64,000 nt of DNA, taken from the NCBI GenBank assembly GCA_036259475.1, contig DATABS010000021.1, positions 62,001 to 126,000 on the forward strand. Direction: 5' to 3'. Position numbers and translations under genes: made by a program. Under the pieces are notes generated by a model. It made no database searches, was not told the DNA's origin, and saw nothing but the letters and a program-made list of their open reading frames with translations. Position 1 is the stretch's first letter. The number at the start of each line of letters is the position of its first letter. Shown piece after piece: positions 53,688 to 62,577 of this stretch. Source of the DNA: ZC4RG17 sp036259475 (GTDB taxonomy: Bacteria > Actinomycetota > Acidimicrobiia > Spongiisociales > ZC4RG35).

Positions 53688-54527
53688 CTATCCCGGGCGT
53701 CGAGTGTCGGCCAGGACGAGCCCACCTATCACGGTGAGCATTACGAGGGTGGCCAGGTAGGCAGTGCGGAGTCCGGGAGGTTGCAGGTCGCCGAACGTCC
53801 GCAAGCCGCCGATGAACGCCCCGGCGGGGAAGCATGCCAGGCCCGATGCCGGAATCCACGACTGGCGGCGGTCGTGCGTCGCCACCCAACCGGCCAGGAA
53901 GGCGAGAAACGAAAGCCACGATCCGAGAACTCTGCCGCCCAGAGGGGCGAGATCGAACGGAAACAGCACTCCGGCACTTCCCAACGGGTCGATCCAGAGG
54001 TATACGGCCACGACGCCGAAGAGCAAGGCGAGGAAGCCGGCGGCCGCCCGCGCTCCTGGCGCGAGCCGCTCACCTTCGGGAAGAACCGCTCGGAGCCTGC
54101 GCCAGAGGACCGTTCCGAAAAAGGCCGGGGAAGCTACGAACAGAAGGACCCACCCCCACGCCTGCCAGCGCCGGAAGTCGAACACGCCGACGTGCGTGAA
54201 GGTGGCGCCCAGAATCGGCAAGGTCAGCGCCAGGGTGCCGGCGACGAGGCCCCTGACCTCGACCCAGAAGCGCCTGATCGCCAACCCGAAGACCACCAGG
54301 GAGGCGACATACGAACCGCCGATCAGCGCAGCCAGCGGCGGCGGGTCGAGACCCCAGGAGAAGTAACGGCCGGTTTCGTCTGGTAAGGCCAGGAGTACCA
54401 GCCCGGTGATCCCGGCGGCCGCCGCCACCCCGGCGAGAAGACTCGCGACGAGACGGTTCTCGTACGGTGTGATGGTGGAGGGGTGGGCCTGGGATCGCAT
54501 GAGGTGCAGAGGATGGTGGTCAAACAT
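53688..54527 (-). CDS. Multi-pass membrane protein of unknown function
   Basis: ATG 54527 gives 279 residues (ATG 54500 is also possible). Eight hydrophobic segments alternate with short loops; characteristic pieces are DETGRYFSWGLDPPPLAALIGGSYVASL and LWIDPLGSAGVLFPFDLAPLGGRVLGSW. I do not recognise the family. It is divergent from the lipoprotein metallopeptidase, with a 62-bp spacer, and followed by the DUF2007-like gene. Confidence 0.7.
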   Translation of the reverse strand: MFDHHPLHLMRSQAHPSTITPYENRLVASLLAGVAAAAGITGLVLLALPDETGRYFSWGLDPPPLAALIGGSYVASLVVFGLAIRRFWVEVRGLVAGTLALTLPILGATFTHVGVFDFRRWQAWGWVLLFVASPAFFGTVLWRRLRAVLPEGERLAPGARAAAGFLALLFGVVAVYLWIDPLGSAGVLFPFDLAPLGGRVLGSWLSFLAFLAGWVATHDRRQSWIPASGLACFPAGAFIGGLRTFGDLQPPGLRTAYLATLVMLTVIGGLVLADTRRPG

Positions 54528-54589
54528 ACCGTCGAGTGCCCTGGAGACGCCCGCGAGTAGGCGGTTAGCCTCGGGTAACCTCCCGGCAC

Positions 54590-55957
54590 ATGCCCCTTCG
54601 TTTGCTCGCCGCGTTGGCGGTGCTATTCCTGTTCGCCGCCTGTTCGCCGGATGAAGGCCAGGGGACCACTTCAAGCCCAGGCCCTGCCACGACCATTGCC
54701 TCCGCAACCACCGACACGGTCGGACCGTCGACGACCCCGCCGACCACGGCCCCGGGAACAACGCTGCCGCCGGGTACGGAGGAGCTGCCCGAGGAGATCC
54801 GAGTCGAGCTCGCCGAACTGATCGAGATAACGCAGAACGTCAGGGACCTGGAGTTCGTCGAACAACCGAACGTGGTGGTGGTGAACAACGACGAGCTCGC
54901 CCAGCGGGTCCGAGAGCAGCTCGCTGAGGATCTGGAGGATCTGCCCGCCGACGAGGCCCTGTACCGCCTCCTCGGCCTGATCGAAGACGACACCGACCTA
55001 GAGCAGCTCTACAGCGACCTGTACTCGGAGCAGGTGGCGGGCTATTACGACGGCGAGGAGGGCGAGCTGGTCGTTCCCCGGGCCGAGGAGGGCTTCACGG
55101 CACTGCAGCGGGCAACCCTCGTTCATGAGCTGACGCATGCCCTAACGGACCAGCACTACGAGTTCCACGACAGCTACAGCGCCTTGATCGACGCCGACCG
55201 TTTCGACGAGGCGGCTGCCTTCCAGGCCCTCATCGAGGGAGACGCCGTGTTGACGGAGTTCCAGTACCTGCAGGGTCTGACCGCCGAAGAGCAAGCTCAA
55301 TTCTTCCAGGAGTCGTTCGGCGTCGATCAGGAGGTCTTCCAGGCGGCTCCCCGTTTCATACGCGACGCCCTCATCTTCCCGTATGACAGCGGATACCTTT
55401 TCGTCGATCGCCTGTACCGGAGCGGCAGCTTCGATGCCGTCGCCGAGGCCTACGCCGCCCCGCCGACGTCCACCGAGCAGATCATCGACCCTGAGGACTA
55501 TCCCGCCGACCAGCCGATCGAACTGGAGGCAGTGGACCTGACTCTGGACGGCTACGAGCTCGAGTACCAGGCGACCTGGGGAGAGCTGGGATTCGCCTTG
55601 ATGTTCGACCAGGTGCTCACCACCGACGTCTCCGACACGGCGGCCGGGGGCTGGGGAGGCGACTCCTATCAGGTCCACTTCGACGGCACCGATGTGGTAC
55701 TCGTGCTGCGTTATCGGGGCGACTCGGCCGCCGACGGCGAGGAGCTGGCGGGAACGTTGCGCGACTACGTCGAGAGCGCAATGGACACGGGCGAGGCGGT
55801 CGACTTCGAGGACGGCACCGCCTTCCAGGGCGAGGACAGTGCCTGGCTGTGGAACAGCGGAGCAGACGTTATCTTCGTGGCGTCGTCCTCCGATGACGCC
55901 TTCACCGGCGCGGTAGAGGCAGTGCTTCCTGAGACGACGGACACGACTGCCGGCTGA
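54590..55957 (+). CDS. Secreted lipoprotein with HExxH metallopeptidase motif
   Basis: A 455-aa protein with a lipoprotein signal (LFAAC, Cys18) and a Thr/Pro-rich linker (25-60). A zinc motif HELTH (179-183) sits in LVHELTHALTDQHYEFHD, and a downstream ALIEGDAVLTEF (about 214-225) probably supplies the third ligand Glu. Such proteins are anchored outside the membrane and may trim envelope proteins. The C-terminal 150 residues form a separate beta-rich region. No known family name is assigned. Confidence 0.8.
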   Translation: MPLRLLAALAVLFLFAACSPDEGQGTTSSPGPATTIASATTDTVGPSTTPPTTAPGTTLPPGTEELPEEIRVELAELIEITQNVRDLEFVEQPNVVVVNNDELAQRVREQLAEDLEDLPADEALYRLLGLIEDDTDLEQLYSDLYSEQVAGYYDGEEGELVVPRAEEGFTALQRATLVHELTHALTDQHYEFHDSYSALIDADRFDEAAAFQALIEGDAVLTEFQYLQGLTAEEQAQFFQESFGVDQEVFQAAPRFIRDALIFPYDSGYLFVDRLYRSGSFDAVAEAYAAPPTSTEQIIDPEDYPADQPIELEAVDLTLDGYELEYQATWGELGFALMFDQVLTTDVSDTAAGGWGGDSYQVHFDGTDVVLVLRYRGDSAADGEELAGTLRDYVESAMDTGEAVDFEDGTAFQGEDSAWLWNSGADVIFVASSSDDAFTGAVEAVLPETTDTTAG

Positions 55958-56047
55958 ACGCTGCCTGTGTCCTTCAAGACATACGGCACCGACGGCTTCC
56001 AAACCGTCATATCGCGGAACGAACTGGGGGCAGGAAACACCGGTATT

Positions 56048-56064
56048 CGGGGTCTAGAACCCCG
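56048..56064 (+). terminator. Short hairpin beyond metallopeptidase gene
   Basis: CGGGGT (56048-56053) and ACCCCG (56059-56064) pair around a 5-base loop, 91 bases after the stop. There is no T run, so its use as an intrinsic terminator is uncertain. Confidence 0.35.
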
Positions 56065-56155
56065 GGTTCGCCCTTTCGCACGGGCCCTCAGCCCACTCCT
56101 TCTCCGTAGAAACAGAGCTCTTCCGCCGGACACGGGCCTGCGATAGGTTCCCATT

Positions 56156-56533
56156 ATGGATGTCACCGGACCCGGTCAGTTCCACATCACCGGTGTCGAA
56201 GTCGCCGATACGCCACGGCGACGCCTGCGGGGGCTGATGGGGCGTGAGCCGGTGCCGCTTCTGATTCGGGGAGCTTCCGTGCACGGGTTTTGGGTGAGGG
56301 GTTCGCTTTGGGCCGTGGGTCTGGCGGCCGACCTGACCGTGACTGCGGTCAAGCCGCTGCGCCGACGCGGCGTGGTGTGGCTCCCCGGCTGTCGCTGGAT
56401 CCTCGAATTGCCGCCGTTGAGCCCGCTGCCCCGCCGGGGCGACAGATTGGCCTTCCATCGGGCGGAGGGCGAAGCTGGTGCGTATGGCGGGACGCCTCTA
56501 CCTCTGTTCGACACCGATCGGCAACCTGGGTGA
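56156..56533 (+). CDS. DUF192 family protein
   Basis: A 125-aa protein. RRRLRGLMGREPVPLLIRGASVHGFWVRGSLWAVGLAADLTV is the DUF192 core (RxRGLM...HxFWMxxxLDxxFLD in other members). The family has a small beta-rich fold and no proven function. The 3' end runs 50 bp into the rsmI gene in another frame, so the exact end might be shorter in function but is fixed by the stop. Confidence 0.78.
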   Translation: MDVTGPGQFHITGVEVADTPRRRLRGLMGREPVPLLIRGASVHGFWVRGSLWAVGLAADLTVTAVKPLRRRGVVWLPGCRWILELPPLSPLPRRGDRLAFHRAEGEAGAYGGTPLPLFDTDRQPG

Positions 56534-57302
56534 CGCGTCGCCGCGGCTGGGAGAGACGTTGGGCTTGGCCGACGTCGTCTACGCCGAGGACACCCGGCGC
56601 AGCGCCAAGCTGCTGGCGGCCCTGGGAGTCTCGGCCGACCTGCGGTCGTATTTCGTAGGCAACGAGAGGGCTCGAACCGTCGATCTCGAAGCCGACCTGG
56701 CCGACGGGCGGGACGTGGCGATCATCACTGACGCCGGCTCCCCGGCCGTGTCCGACCCAGGTGCGTCGGCCGTCGCTGCCGCCCGCCGGGCCGGGGCCCA
56801 AGTCGTCGTGATACCCGGTCCGTCGGCGGTCACCGCCGTGGTCAGCGGATCCGGCATGGTGGAGGGCCGTTTCGTCTTCGAAGGATTCCTGGCCCGCCGG
56901 GGCAAGGAACGCGCCGGCCAGTTGGAGGCTGTCGCCACCGACCTGCGTCCGACGGTCATCTTTCTCAGCCCCCACCGGGCGCTGGCCGATCTCACCGATC
57001 TCGCCGCGGCCTGCGGGACGGATCGGGAGGTCTGTGTCGGTCGCGAGCTCACGAAGTTGTATGAGGAGTTGTGGTGGGGAACCCTCGGCCAGGCGGTGGA
57101 TCGATGGTCCGAAGAGCCACCCAGAGGCGAGTTCTCGTTGGTCGTGGCAGGGGCGGAGCCGGCCGAGCCCGACCCGGAGGCGGCCGCCGACATCGCCCGG
57201 CGATTGGTGGACGACGGCATGTCTCCCTCACAGGCCGCCCGTGAGGCCGCCACCGCCACCGGCGTCGCCCGGCGGACGATCTATGAGCGGCTGGTCAACT
57301 GA
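56484..57302 (+). CDS. rsmI: 16S rRNA (cytidine1402-2'-O)-methyltransferase RsmI
   Basis: ATG 56484 gives 272 residues. RsmI methylates the ribose of C1402 in the decoding centre using SAM. The tetrapyrrole-methylase fold is evident: RLYLCSTPIGNLGD at the start, VVYAEDTRRSAKLL, ITDAGSPAVSDPG, VIPGPSAVTAVVSGSG and a C-terminal helix-turn-helix-like ASQAAREAATATGVARRTIYERL segment. Its 3' end overlaps that of the AbrB gene by 8 bp. Confidence 0.95.
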   Translation: MAGRLYLCSTPIGNLGDASPRLGETLGLADVVYAEDTRRSAKLLAALGVSADLRSYFVGNERARTVDLEADLADGRDVAIITDAGSPAVSDPGASAVAAARRAGAQVVVIPGPSAVTAVVSGSGMVEGRFVFEGFLARRGKERAGQLEAVATDLRPTVIFLSPHRALADLTDLAAACGTDREVCVGRELTKLYEELWWGTLGQAVDRWSEEPPRGEFSLVVAGAEPAEPDPEAAADIARRLVDDGMSPSQAAREAATATGVARRTIYERLVN

Positions 57303-57531
57303 GCAACTGGTTGCGGCAGGTGGCGCAGATGCCCTTGCCTTTGAAGTCGCTCACGTGCTCCTCGCTGGCGCAGAAGGTGCAGGTGCTGGTCATCTTGCGA
57401 AGCACGATGTTGGGTCCGTCCACCGAGATGAGGATGTGATCCCCCTCCCGGATGTTGAAGAGGCGGCGGGTCTCGGCCGGTATGACGACCCGACCCAAAT
57501 CGTCGATCTTTCGTGCGATGCCGGAATCCAT
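57295..57531 (-). CDS. AbrB/SpoVT-type regulator with C-terminal zinc ribbon
   Basis: ATG 57531 gives 78 residues. Residues 1-47 form the swapped-hairpin AbrB fold (SGIARKIDDLGRVVIPAETRRLFNI). Residues 51-72 add CxxC...CxxC (Cys51, Cys54, Cys69, Cys72), a zinc-ribbon-like end. AbrB proteins bind DNA as dimers or tetramers and often act as transition-state or global regulators. The gene faces tatD across a 98-bp spacer, so it may control tatD-ksgA-ispE or itself. Confidence 0.87.
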   Translation of the reverse strand: MDSGIARKIDDLGRVVIPAETRRLFNIREGDHILISVDGPNIVLRKMTSTCTFCASEEHVSDFKGKGICATCRNQLLS

Positions 57532-57629
57532 GATCCCCTGTGGTCCTGGGTACCGACGGAGCCTACACCTCCGCCCGAGGCTCATGCCGTCCGCATCGAG
57601 CGCTCGTCCCGTGGGTACTCTCGCCTCCC

Positions 57630-58382
57630 ATGACCTGGGTCGACACCCATTGCCATCTCCAACTCGACGAACGGCCGGCCCATTCGCTCATCGACCGGGC
57701 CGATGAGGTGGAGTGGATGGTCGTCCCGGGCATCGATGCCGATTCCTCACGGGAAGCGGCCACCCTCGCCGGTCGTCATCCCGGCCGGCTCGACTGGACG
57801 GCGGGCCTGCATCCCCACCATGCCGAGCGATGGCCTGATGAGGCGGAGAGGATCTCGACTCTTGCCGCTGAAGCGGCCGCGGTGGGGGAGACGGGACTCG
57901 ACTACTACCGCGTACTCGCCCCGGAACGGCTGCAGAAAGACTCGTTTCGGGCCCAGCTCGAACTGGCGGCGACCCTCGCCAAACCGGTCGTCGTCCATTG
58001 CCGCGACGCCTTCGGCGATGTCTACGACCTGATCGAGGCGACCTCCATCGGGCACCGGACGGTGCTCCACTGCTGGACCGGGGGACGGAAGTGGACGCGC
58101 CGATTCCTCGATCTCGGTGTCACCTTCTCGTTCGCCGGACCCCTCGCCTTCGACACGGGCCATACCATCCGGCTGGCCGCTGAGCTTGTTCCGCCCGAAC
58201 GGGCGATGGTGGAGACCGACACCCCTTACCTCGCCCCGCCCCCGCATCGAGGCGAACCCAATGAGCCGGCCTGGGTGGTTCACACCGGCGAAGCGCTGGC
58301 CACGGTGTGGGGGGTGGACCGGGGGGAGGCGGCCCGCCTCACGTCTGCCACTGCGACCCGAGTATTTCGAACTGGCTCATGA
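57630..58382 (+). CDS. tatD: TatD family metal-dependent hydrolase
   Basis: ATG 57630 gives 250 residues. Metal ligands are in DTHCHLQLD, VGETGLDYYR, VVVHCRDAF, LHCWTGG and VETDTPYLAP, in the TatD order. TatD proteins are DNases of repair and breakdown processes. It overlaps ksgA (ATGA). In mycobacteria rpfB lies between tatD and ksgA; here it is missing. Confidence 0.94.
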   Translation: MTWVDTHCHLQLDERPAHSLIDRADEVEWMVVPGIDADSSREAATLAGRHPGRLDWTAGLHPHHAERWPDEAERISTLAAEAAAVGETGLDYYRVLAPERLQKDSFRAQLELAATLAKPVVVHCRDAFGDVYDLIEATSIGHRTVLHCWTGGRKWTRRFLDLGVTFSFAGPLAFDTGHTIRLAAELVPPERAMVETDTPYLAPPPHRGEPNEPAWVVHTGEALATVWGVDRGEAARLTSATATRVFRTGS

Positions 58383-59188
58383 CCCACCAGAGCCGTACGA
58401 CCATCCTCGCCCTGCTGGAGAGACACGGCCTCCTTCCCCGCAAGGCCTACGGGCAGCACTTCCTGGCCGATCCCAACCTGATCGACAAGATCGTCGCCGT
58501 GGCCGGGGTCGGCCCCGACGATTCGGTGCTCGAGGTAGGCGCGGGGACCGGGGTGCTGACCGCGGCATTGGCCAGCACCGGCGCCTCCGTCGTCGCCTAT
58601 GAGATCGACAGGCGGTTCCAGCCGGTCCTGGGGGAGACGCTGGCGAGTTTGGATGTCGACGTCCGCTTCGGCGACATCATGGATGCCGATCTCGATTCGG
58701 ATCTCGATGGGGAGCCGTGGAAGCTGGTGGCCAATCTGCCGTACAACGTGGGCACGCCGCTCGTCATGGATGTCTTGCTAGAAGTCCACAAGATCCGATC
58801 GGCGACCGTCATGGTCCAAAAGGAGGTGGCCGATCGGTTGGTCGCCGAGCCGGGCACAGAGGACTACGGGGTCCCGTCGGTGGTCGTGGCCCTAACCGCC
58901 CAGGTGGTGGAGCGATTCAGTGTTCCACCGCAGGTGTTCGTCCCCGCACCGCAAGTGTCATCGAGCGTGGTTCGCCTCGACCGCGTCGAACCGCCGGCCA
59001 TGATCGACGAGGCGATCGAGCTTGCCCGAGCCGCATTCGGCCAGCGGCGCAAGATGCTCCGACGCTCGCTGGCCGAGCGCGTGCCGGAGCCGGTCTTCGA
59101 AGAGGCCGGAATCGAGTCCACCGGACGTCCCGAAGACCTCCCACCGGCGGCGTTCGTGCGGCTGGCGGAGGTGATGTCGCATGCCTGA
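58379..59188 (+). CDS. ksgA: 16S rRNA dimethyladenosine transferase KsgA/RsmA
   Basis: A 269-aa enzyme that dimethylates two adenines at the 3' end of 16S rRNA. Motifs are KAYGQHFLADPNLI, VLEVGAGTGVLT, NLPYNVGTPLV and FGQRRKMLRRSL. The length is normal. Start overlaps tatD and the end overlaps ispE by 8 bp. Confidence 0.96.
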   Translation: MTHQSRTTILALLERHGLLPRKAYGQHFLADPNLIDKIVAVAGVGPDDSVLEVGAGTGVLTAALASTGASVVAYEIDRRFQPVLGETLASLDVDVRFGDIMDADLDSDLDGEPWKLVANLPYNVGTPLVMDVLLEVHKIRSATVMVQKEVADRLVAEPGTEDYGVPSVVVALTAQVVERFSVPPQVFVPAPQVSSSVVRLDRVEPPAMIDEAIELARAAFGQRRKMLRRSLAERVPEPVFEEAGIESTGRPEDLPPAAFVRLAEVMSHA

Positions 59189-60023
59189 ATGGGAGGCCCC
59201 GGCGAAGCTCAACCTGGACCTGCGGGTCGGGTCCGTTGAACGGGACGGTCTCCATCCGCTGCGCTCCTTGGTTCAGACGATTGACTGGACCGACAGGCTC
59301 ACCGTGGAAGAGAGCGACGAGGACCATCTCGACCTCGCGGGAGCCGAACTCCCCGAAGGCGGAGAGAACCTCGTGTGGCAGGCGGTGGAAGCGCTGGCCC
59401 TCCGTCGTCGACCCCGGCTCCACATTCGCCTCGTCAAATCGATTCCGATCGCGGCGGGGCTGGGCGGCGGATCCGCCGATGCCGCCGCCACCCTCCTCGC
59501 GGTCGGCGAGATGCTGCGCCTGGGACGCCGGCGGATCAGTGCCGTCGCTCCCGAAGTCGGCGCCGACGTTCCGTTCCTGCTCACCGGCGGCACAGCCGTC
59601 CTCGAAGGATACGGCGAACGGGTCACCGCGCTCGACCCGCTGACCGGCTTTGCGGTGGCGGTGGCCGTCCCACCGTTCGAGCTCGCCACCCCCGACGTGT
59701 ATCGCCGCTGGGACGAGATGGGCGGACCCGTCGGGACGGAATTGACCGGCGCGGCGCTGCCGCCGGCCCTGCGCCGTCACGACGAACTGCGCAACGACCT
59801 GACTCCGGCGGCCGCCTCCCTTCGTCCCGAACTCCGAGATTGGATGGCCGACCTCGGGGGGCGATGGGAGCGGCCGGTGATGATGTCCGGATCCGGCCCG
59901 GCGTGTTTCGGCTTCTTCCTCGACCGCGACGAAGCGGCTGGCGCCGTCGCCGGCCTCTCCGAGCACCGGGGGGCGCAAGCGGCCGACCTGAGGCGACAGG
60001 GTCCCACCCGGGTGGAGGAATGA
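59181..60023 (+). CDS. ispE: 4-diphosphocytidyl-2-C-methyl-D-erythritol kinase IspE
   Basis: A 280-aa GHMP kinase of the MEP isoprenoid pathway. APAKLNLDLRV at the start, PIAAGLGGGSADAAATLLA (ATP loop) and the late MMSGSGPACFGFF are diagnostic. Placement after ksgA is the common actinobacterial order. Confidence 0.95.
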   Translation: MPEWEAPAKLNLDLRVGSVERDGLHPLRSLVQTIDWTDRLTVEESDEDHLDLAGAELPEGGENLVWQAVEALALRRRPRLHIRLVKSIPIAAGLGGGSADAAATLLAVGEMLRLGRRRISAVAPEVGADVPFLLTGGTAVLEGYGERVTALDPLTGFAVAVAVPPFELATPDVYRRWDEMGGPVGTELTGAALPPALRRHDELRNDLTPAAASLRPELRDWMADLGGRWERPVMMSGSGPACFGFFLDRDEAAGAVAGLSEHRGAQAADLRRQGPTRVEE

Positions 60024-60109
60024 GGTCCCTGACGAGGCGCCTCCTCCTGGACTCGGCCGGTGGATCACTACAATGGCCCCGGTCGCCGACGTACGGCGAC
60101 GTCCTCCCC

Positions 60110-60181
60110 TGGGGGGTGGTGTAATTGGCAGCACTACGGGTTTTGGTCCCGTCAGAGCGGGTTCGAATCCTGCCCCCCCAG
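60110..60181 (+). tRNA. tRNA-Gln (anticodon TTG)
   Basis: A 72-base cloverleaf. Acceptor TGGGGGG pairs with CCCCCCA. Anticodon stem ACGGG/CCCGT has loop TTTTGGT (anticodon TTG at 60143-60145). T arm GCGGG-TTCGAAT-CCTGC pairs with one G-T. No CCA is encoded. It lies between ispE and glmU, as in other actinobacteria. Confidence 0.95.
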
Positions 60182-60211
60182 CTGAGTCCCCGATCCGGAG
60201 GTTGATCGATC

Positions 60212-61606
60212 GTGCCCGCCGTCCACGCAGTAGTCCTCGCCGCCGGCAAGGGAACCCGAATGCGATCCGACTCTCCCAAGGTGGTCCACCGGGCCGCCGG
60301 GCGGACGCTGCTCGACTGGGTGCTGGAGGCGACCACCGCCGCCCGGGCCGACCGAACCATCGTCGTCGTCGGTCACCAGGCCGACCAGGTGGCTGCCTCA
60401 CTGCCGGACGGGTATGAACCGGTGCTCCAAGAGCCCCAGAACGGCACGGGCCACGCCGTCCAGGTGGCGCTCTCACACCTCGGCGACCTGGACCCCGACG
60501 ACACGATCCTCGTCACCTACGGTGACATGCCGCTGGTCTCGGGACGGCTCTACGAGACCCTGGCGAACCGTCCGTCTGGAACCGAGGCCATCATCACCAC
60601 CGTGGATCCCGGTCCGCCCGGATTCGGAAGAGTGCTGCGGCAGCCCGACGGAGCAGTCGTGGGCATCGTCGAGGAGCGGGACTGCGACGCCGACCAGCTG
60701 AAGATCTCCGAACGCAACGTCGGCCTCTATGCCTTCGCCGCCGGCCCGCTCGCTCGGGCGATTGCCAACCTCGGACGCGACAACGCCCAGGAGGAGCTGT
60801 ACCTGACGGACGTTATCGCGCACCTCGTGGCGGCCGGGGACAACGTCGAGGTGCGGAAGGTGGATGCCGCCGAGGTCAGCGGCGTGAACTCCCACGCCGA
60901 CCTGGCAGCGGTCCAGGCGGTCCTCCGCCGGCGAATCAACCGGCAACTCATGGAAGACGGGGTCTGGATGCTCGACCCCGACCGCACCTATGTCGACGCG
61001 ACCGTCACCGTCGAGCCCGGAGCGTTTCTCTACCCTGGAACCCACTTGCAGGGCTCGTCCGCCGTCGCAGCGGGCGCCACGGTCGGACCGGATGCGCTAG
61101 TGGTGGATTCGGTGATCGGGGCCGAGGCCACCGTGATCTATTCCGTCCTGCGCGGGGTGGAGATAGGTCAACGGGCTGCCGTCGGCCCGTACGCCTCACT
61201 GCGACCGGGAACCGTGCTGCTCGCCGGATCGAAGGCGGGCACCTTCGTGGAGATGAAGAAGACCACCCTCGGGGAGGGAGCCAAGGTGCCCCACCTCGCC
61301 TACATGGGGGACGCCACGATCGGGGCGAGGGCCAACGTCGGCGCAGGGACGATCACCTGCAACTACGACGGTTACGGCAAATACGAGACCGTTATAGGGG
61401 AGCGGGCCTTCATCGGATCCGACACGATGCTGGTGGCTCCGGTGACCGTCGGAGAAGGTGCCGTGACCGGTGCCGGGTCGGTGATAACCGAAGATGTCCC
61501 GCCCGGCTCGCTGGCCGTGGAACGTTCGCAGCAGCAAGAAATACCCGGCTACGCTGACAGGCGCGCCGCCCGCCAACGAGCGAAAGACGCCGAAGAAGGC
61601 AGCTGA
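60212..61606 (+). CDS. glmU: Bifunctional GlmU (N-acetylglucosamine-1-P uridylyltransferase/acetyltransferase)
   Basis: GTG 60212 gives 464 residues. N-terminal pyrophosphorylase: VVLAAGKGTRMRS, GTGHAVQVAL, TYGDMPLVSG. From about 250 onward a left-handed beta-helix with hexapeptide repeats and KAGTFVEMKKTTLGEGAKVPHLAYMGDATIG, the acetyltransferase site. It makes UDP-GlcNAc for peptidoglycan. The prs gene starts on its stop (TGATG). Confidence 0.96.
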   Translation: MPAVHAVVLAAGKGTRMRSDSPKVVHRAAGRTLLDWVLEATTAARADRTIVVVGHQADQVAASLPDGYEPVLQEPQNGTGHAVQVALSHLGDLDPDDTILVTYGDMPLVSGRLYETLANRPSGTEAIITTVDPGPPGFGRVLRQPDGAVVGIVEERDCDADQLKISERNVGLYAFAAGPLARAIANLGRDNAQEELYLTDVIAHLVAAGDNVEVRKVDAAEVSGVNSHADLAAVQAVLRRRINRQLMEDGVWMLDPDRTYVDATVTVEPGAFLYPGTHLQGSSAVAAGATVGPDALVVDSVIGAEATVIYSVLRGVEIGQRAAVGPYASLRPGTVLLAGSKAGTFVEMKKTTLGEGAKVPHLAYMGDATIGARANVGAGTITCNYDGYGKYETVIGERAFIGSDTMLVAPVTVGEGAVTGAGSVITEDVPPGSLAVERSQQQEIPGYADRRAARQRAKDAEEGS

Positions 61607-62577
61607 TGGACATCGTGTCACGAAGCCGGTTGATGCTGTTCACCGGCAGCGCCAATCCCGGTCTCGCCAACGAAGTCTCCGATCTGCTCGGTTCCCCGCT
61701 CGGCAAACTCGAGCAGTCGATCTTCGCCAACGGGGAGATCTACATCCGTCCCACACAATCGGTCAGGGGAGCGGATTGTTTCGTGCTCCAGAGCCATTGT
61801 GAGCCGATCAACGATCACATCATGGAGCAGCTCATCACGATCGATGCTCTGCGACGGGCGTCGGCGCGTCGCATAACCGCGGTCATGCCGTTCTACGGCT
61901 ACTCCCGTCAGGACAAGAAGGTCCTGCCCCGGGAGCCGATCTCGGCTCGCCTGATGGGTGACCTCTTCATGACCGCCGGTGCCGACCGCCTGGTCTCCGT
62001 CGACCTCCACAGCGGCCAGCTGCAGGGCTTCGTCACCAAGCCGTTCGACCACCTCACCGCCCTTCCCATCATCACGGACTATCTGCGGGCTCAGATCTCG
62101 GGTCCGACCGCCATCATTTCGCCGGACGCCGGCGGGGTGAAGCGGGCCGAGAAGTATGCCCGCCGGCTCGACGCGTCCATCGCCTTCGTCTATAAGAGGC
62201 GCGAGGCGGAGCGACACAACGTCAGCTCCGCCCTCGACATCTCCGGTGATGTGGAAGGCAAGCATGCCGTCATCGTCGACGACATGATCGACACGGCGGG
62301 AACCGTGGCCAACGCAGCCGAGATCGTGCGCAACCTCGGTCCCAGCTCGGTGCGCATCGCCGCCACTCACGGCATCTTCTCGGGCAACGCCCTCGACCGG
62401 ATAAAGAACGCACCCGTCGACGAGGTCATCGTCACCAACACCCTTCCGGTGTCCGAGGACGTCGCCAATCTCGACACCATCCAGGTCCTGTCGATCGCCC
62501 CCATCGTGGCCGAGGCCCTGCAGGCGATATTCATGGACAGCTCGGTCTCGGAGATCTTTCTCGGCGACAACGCGTGA
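61606..62577 (+). CDS. prs: Ribose-phosphate pyrophosphokinase
   Basis: A 323-aa PRPP synthetase: FANGEIYIRP, MPFYGYSRQDKK, the PRPP loop VIVDDMIDTAGT and YKRREAERHN. It supplies PRPP for nucleotide, histidine and tryptophan synthesis. Coupled to glmU, an order well known in many bacteria. Confidence 0.96.
   Translation: MDIVSRSRLMLFTGSANPGLANEVSDLLGSPLGKLEQSIFANGEIYIRPTQSVRGADCFVLQSHCEPINDHIMEQLITIDALRRASARRITAVMPFYGYSRQDKKVLPREPISARLMGDLFMTAGADRLVSVDLHSGQLQGFVTKPFDHLTALPIITDYLRAQISGPTAIISPDAGGVKRAEKYARRLDASIAFVYKRREAERHNVSSALDISGDVEGKHAVIVDDMIDTAGTVANAAEIVRNLGPSSVRIAATHGIFSGNALDRIKNAPVDEVIVTNTLPVSEDVANLDTIQVLSIAPIVAEALQAIFMDSSVSEIFLGDNA

Noticed and set aside
58917..60476. Open minus-strand frame of 519 codons
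   Set aside because: Antisense to ksgA, ispE, tRNA-Gln and glmU; no domain and biased composition.
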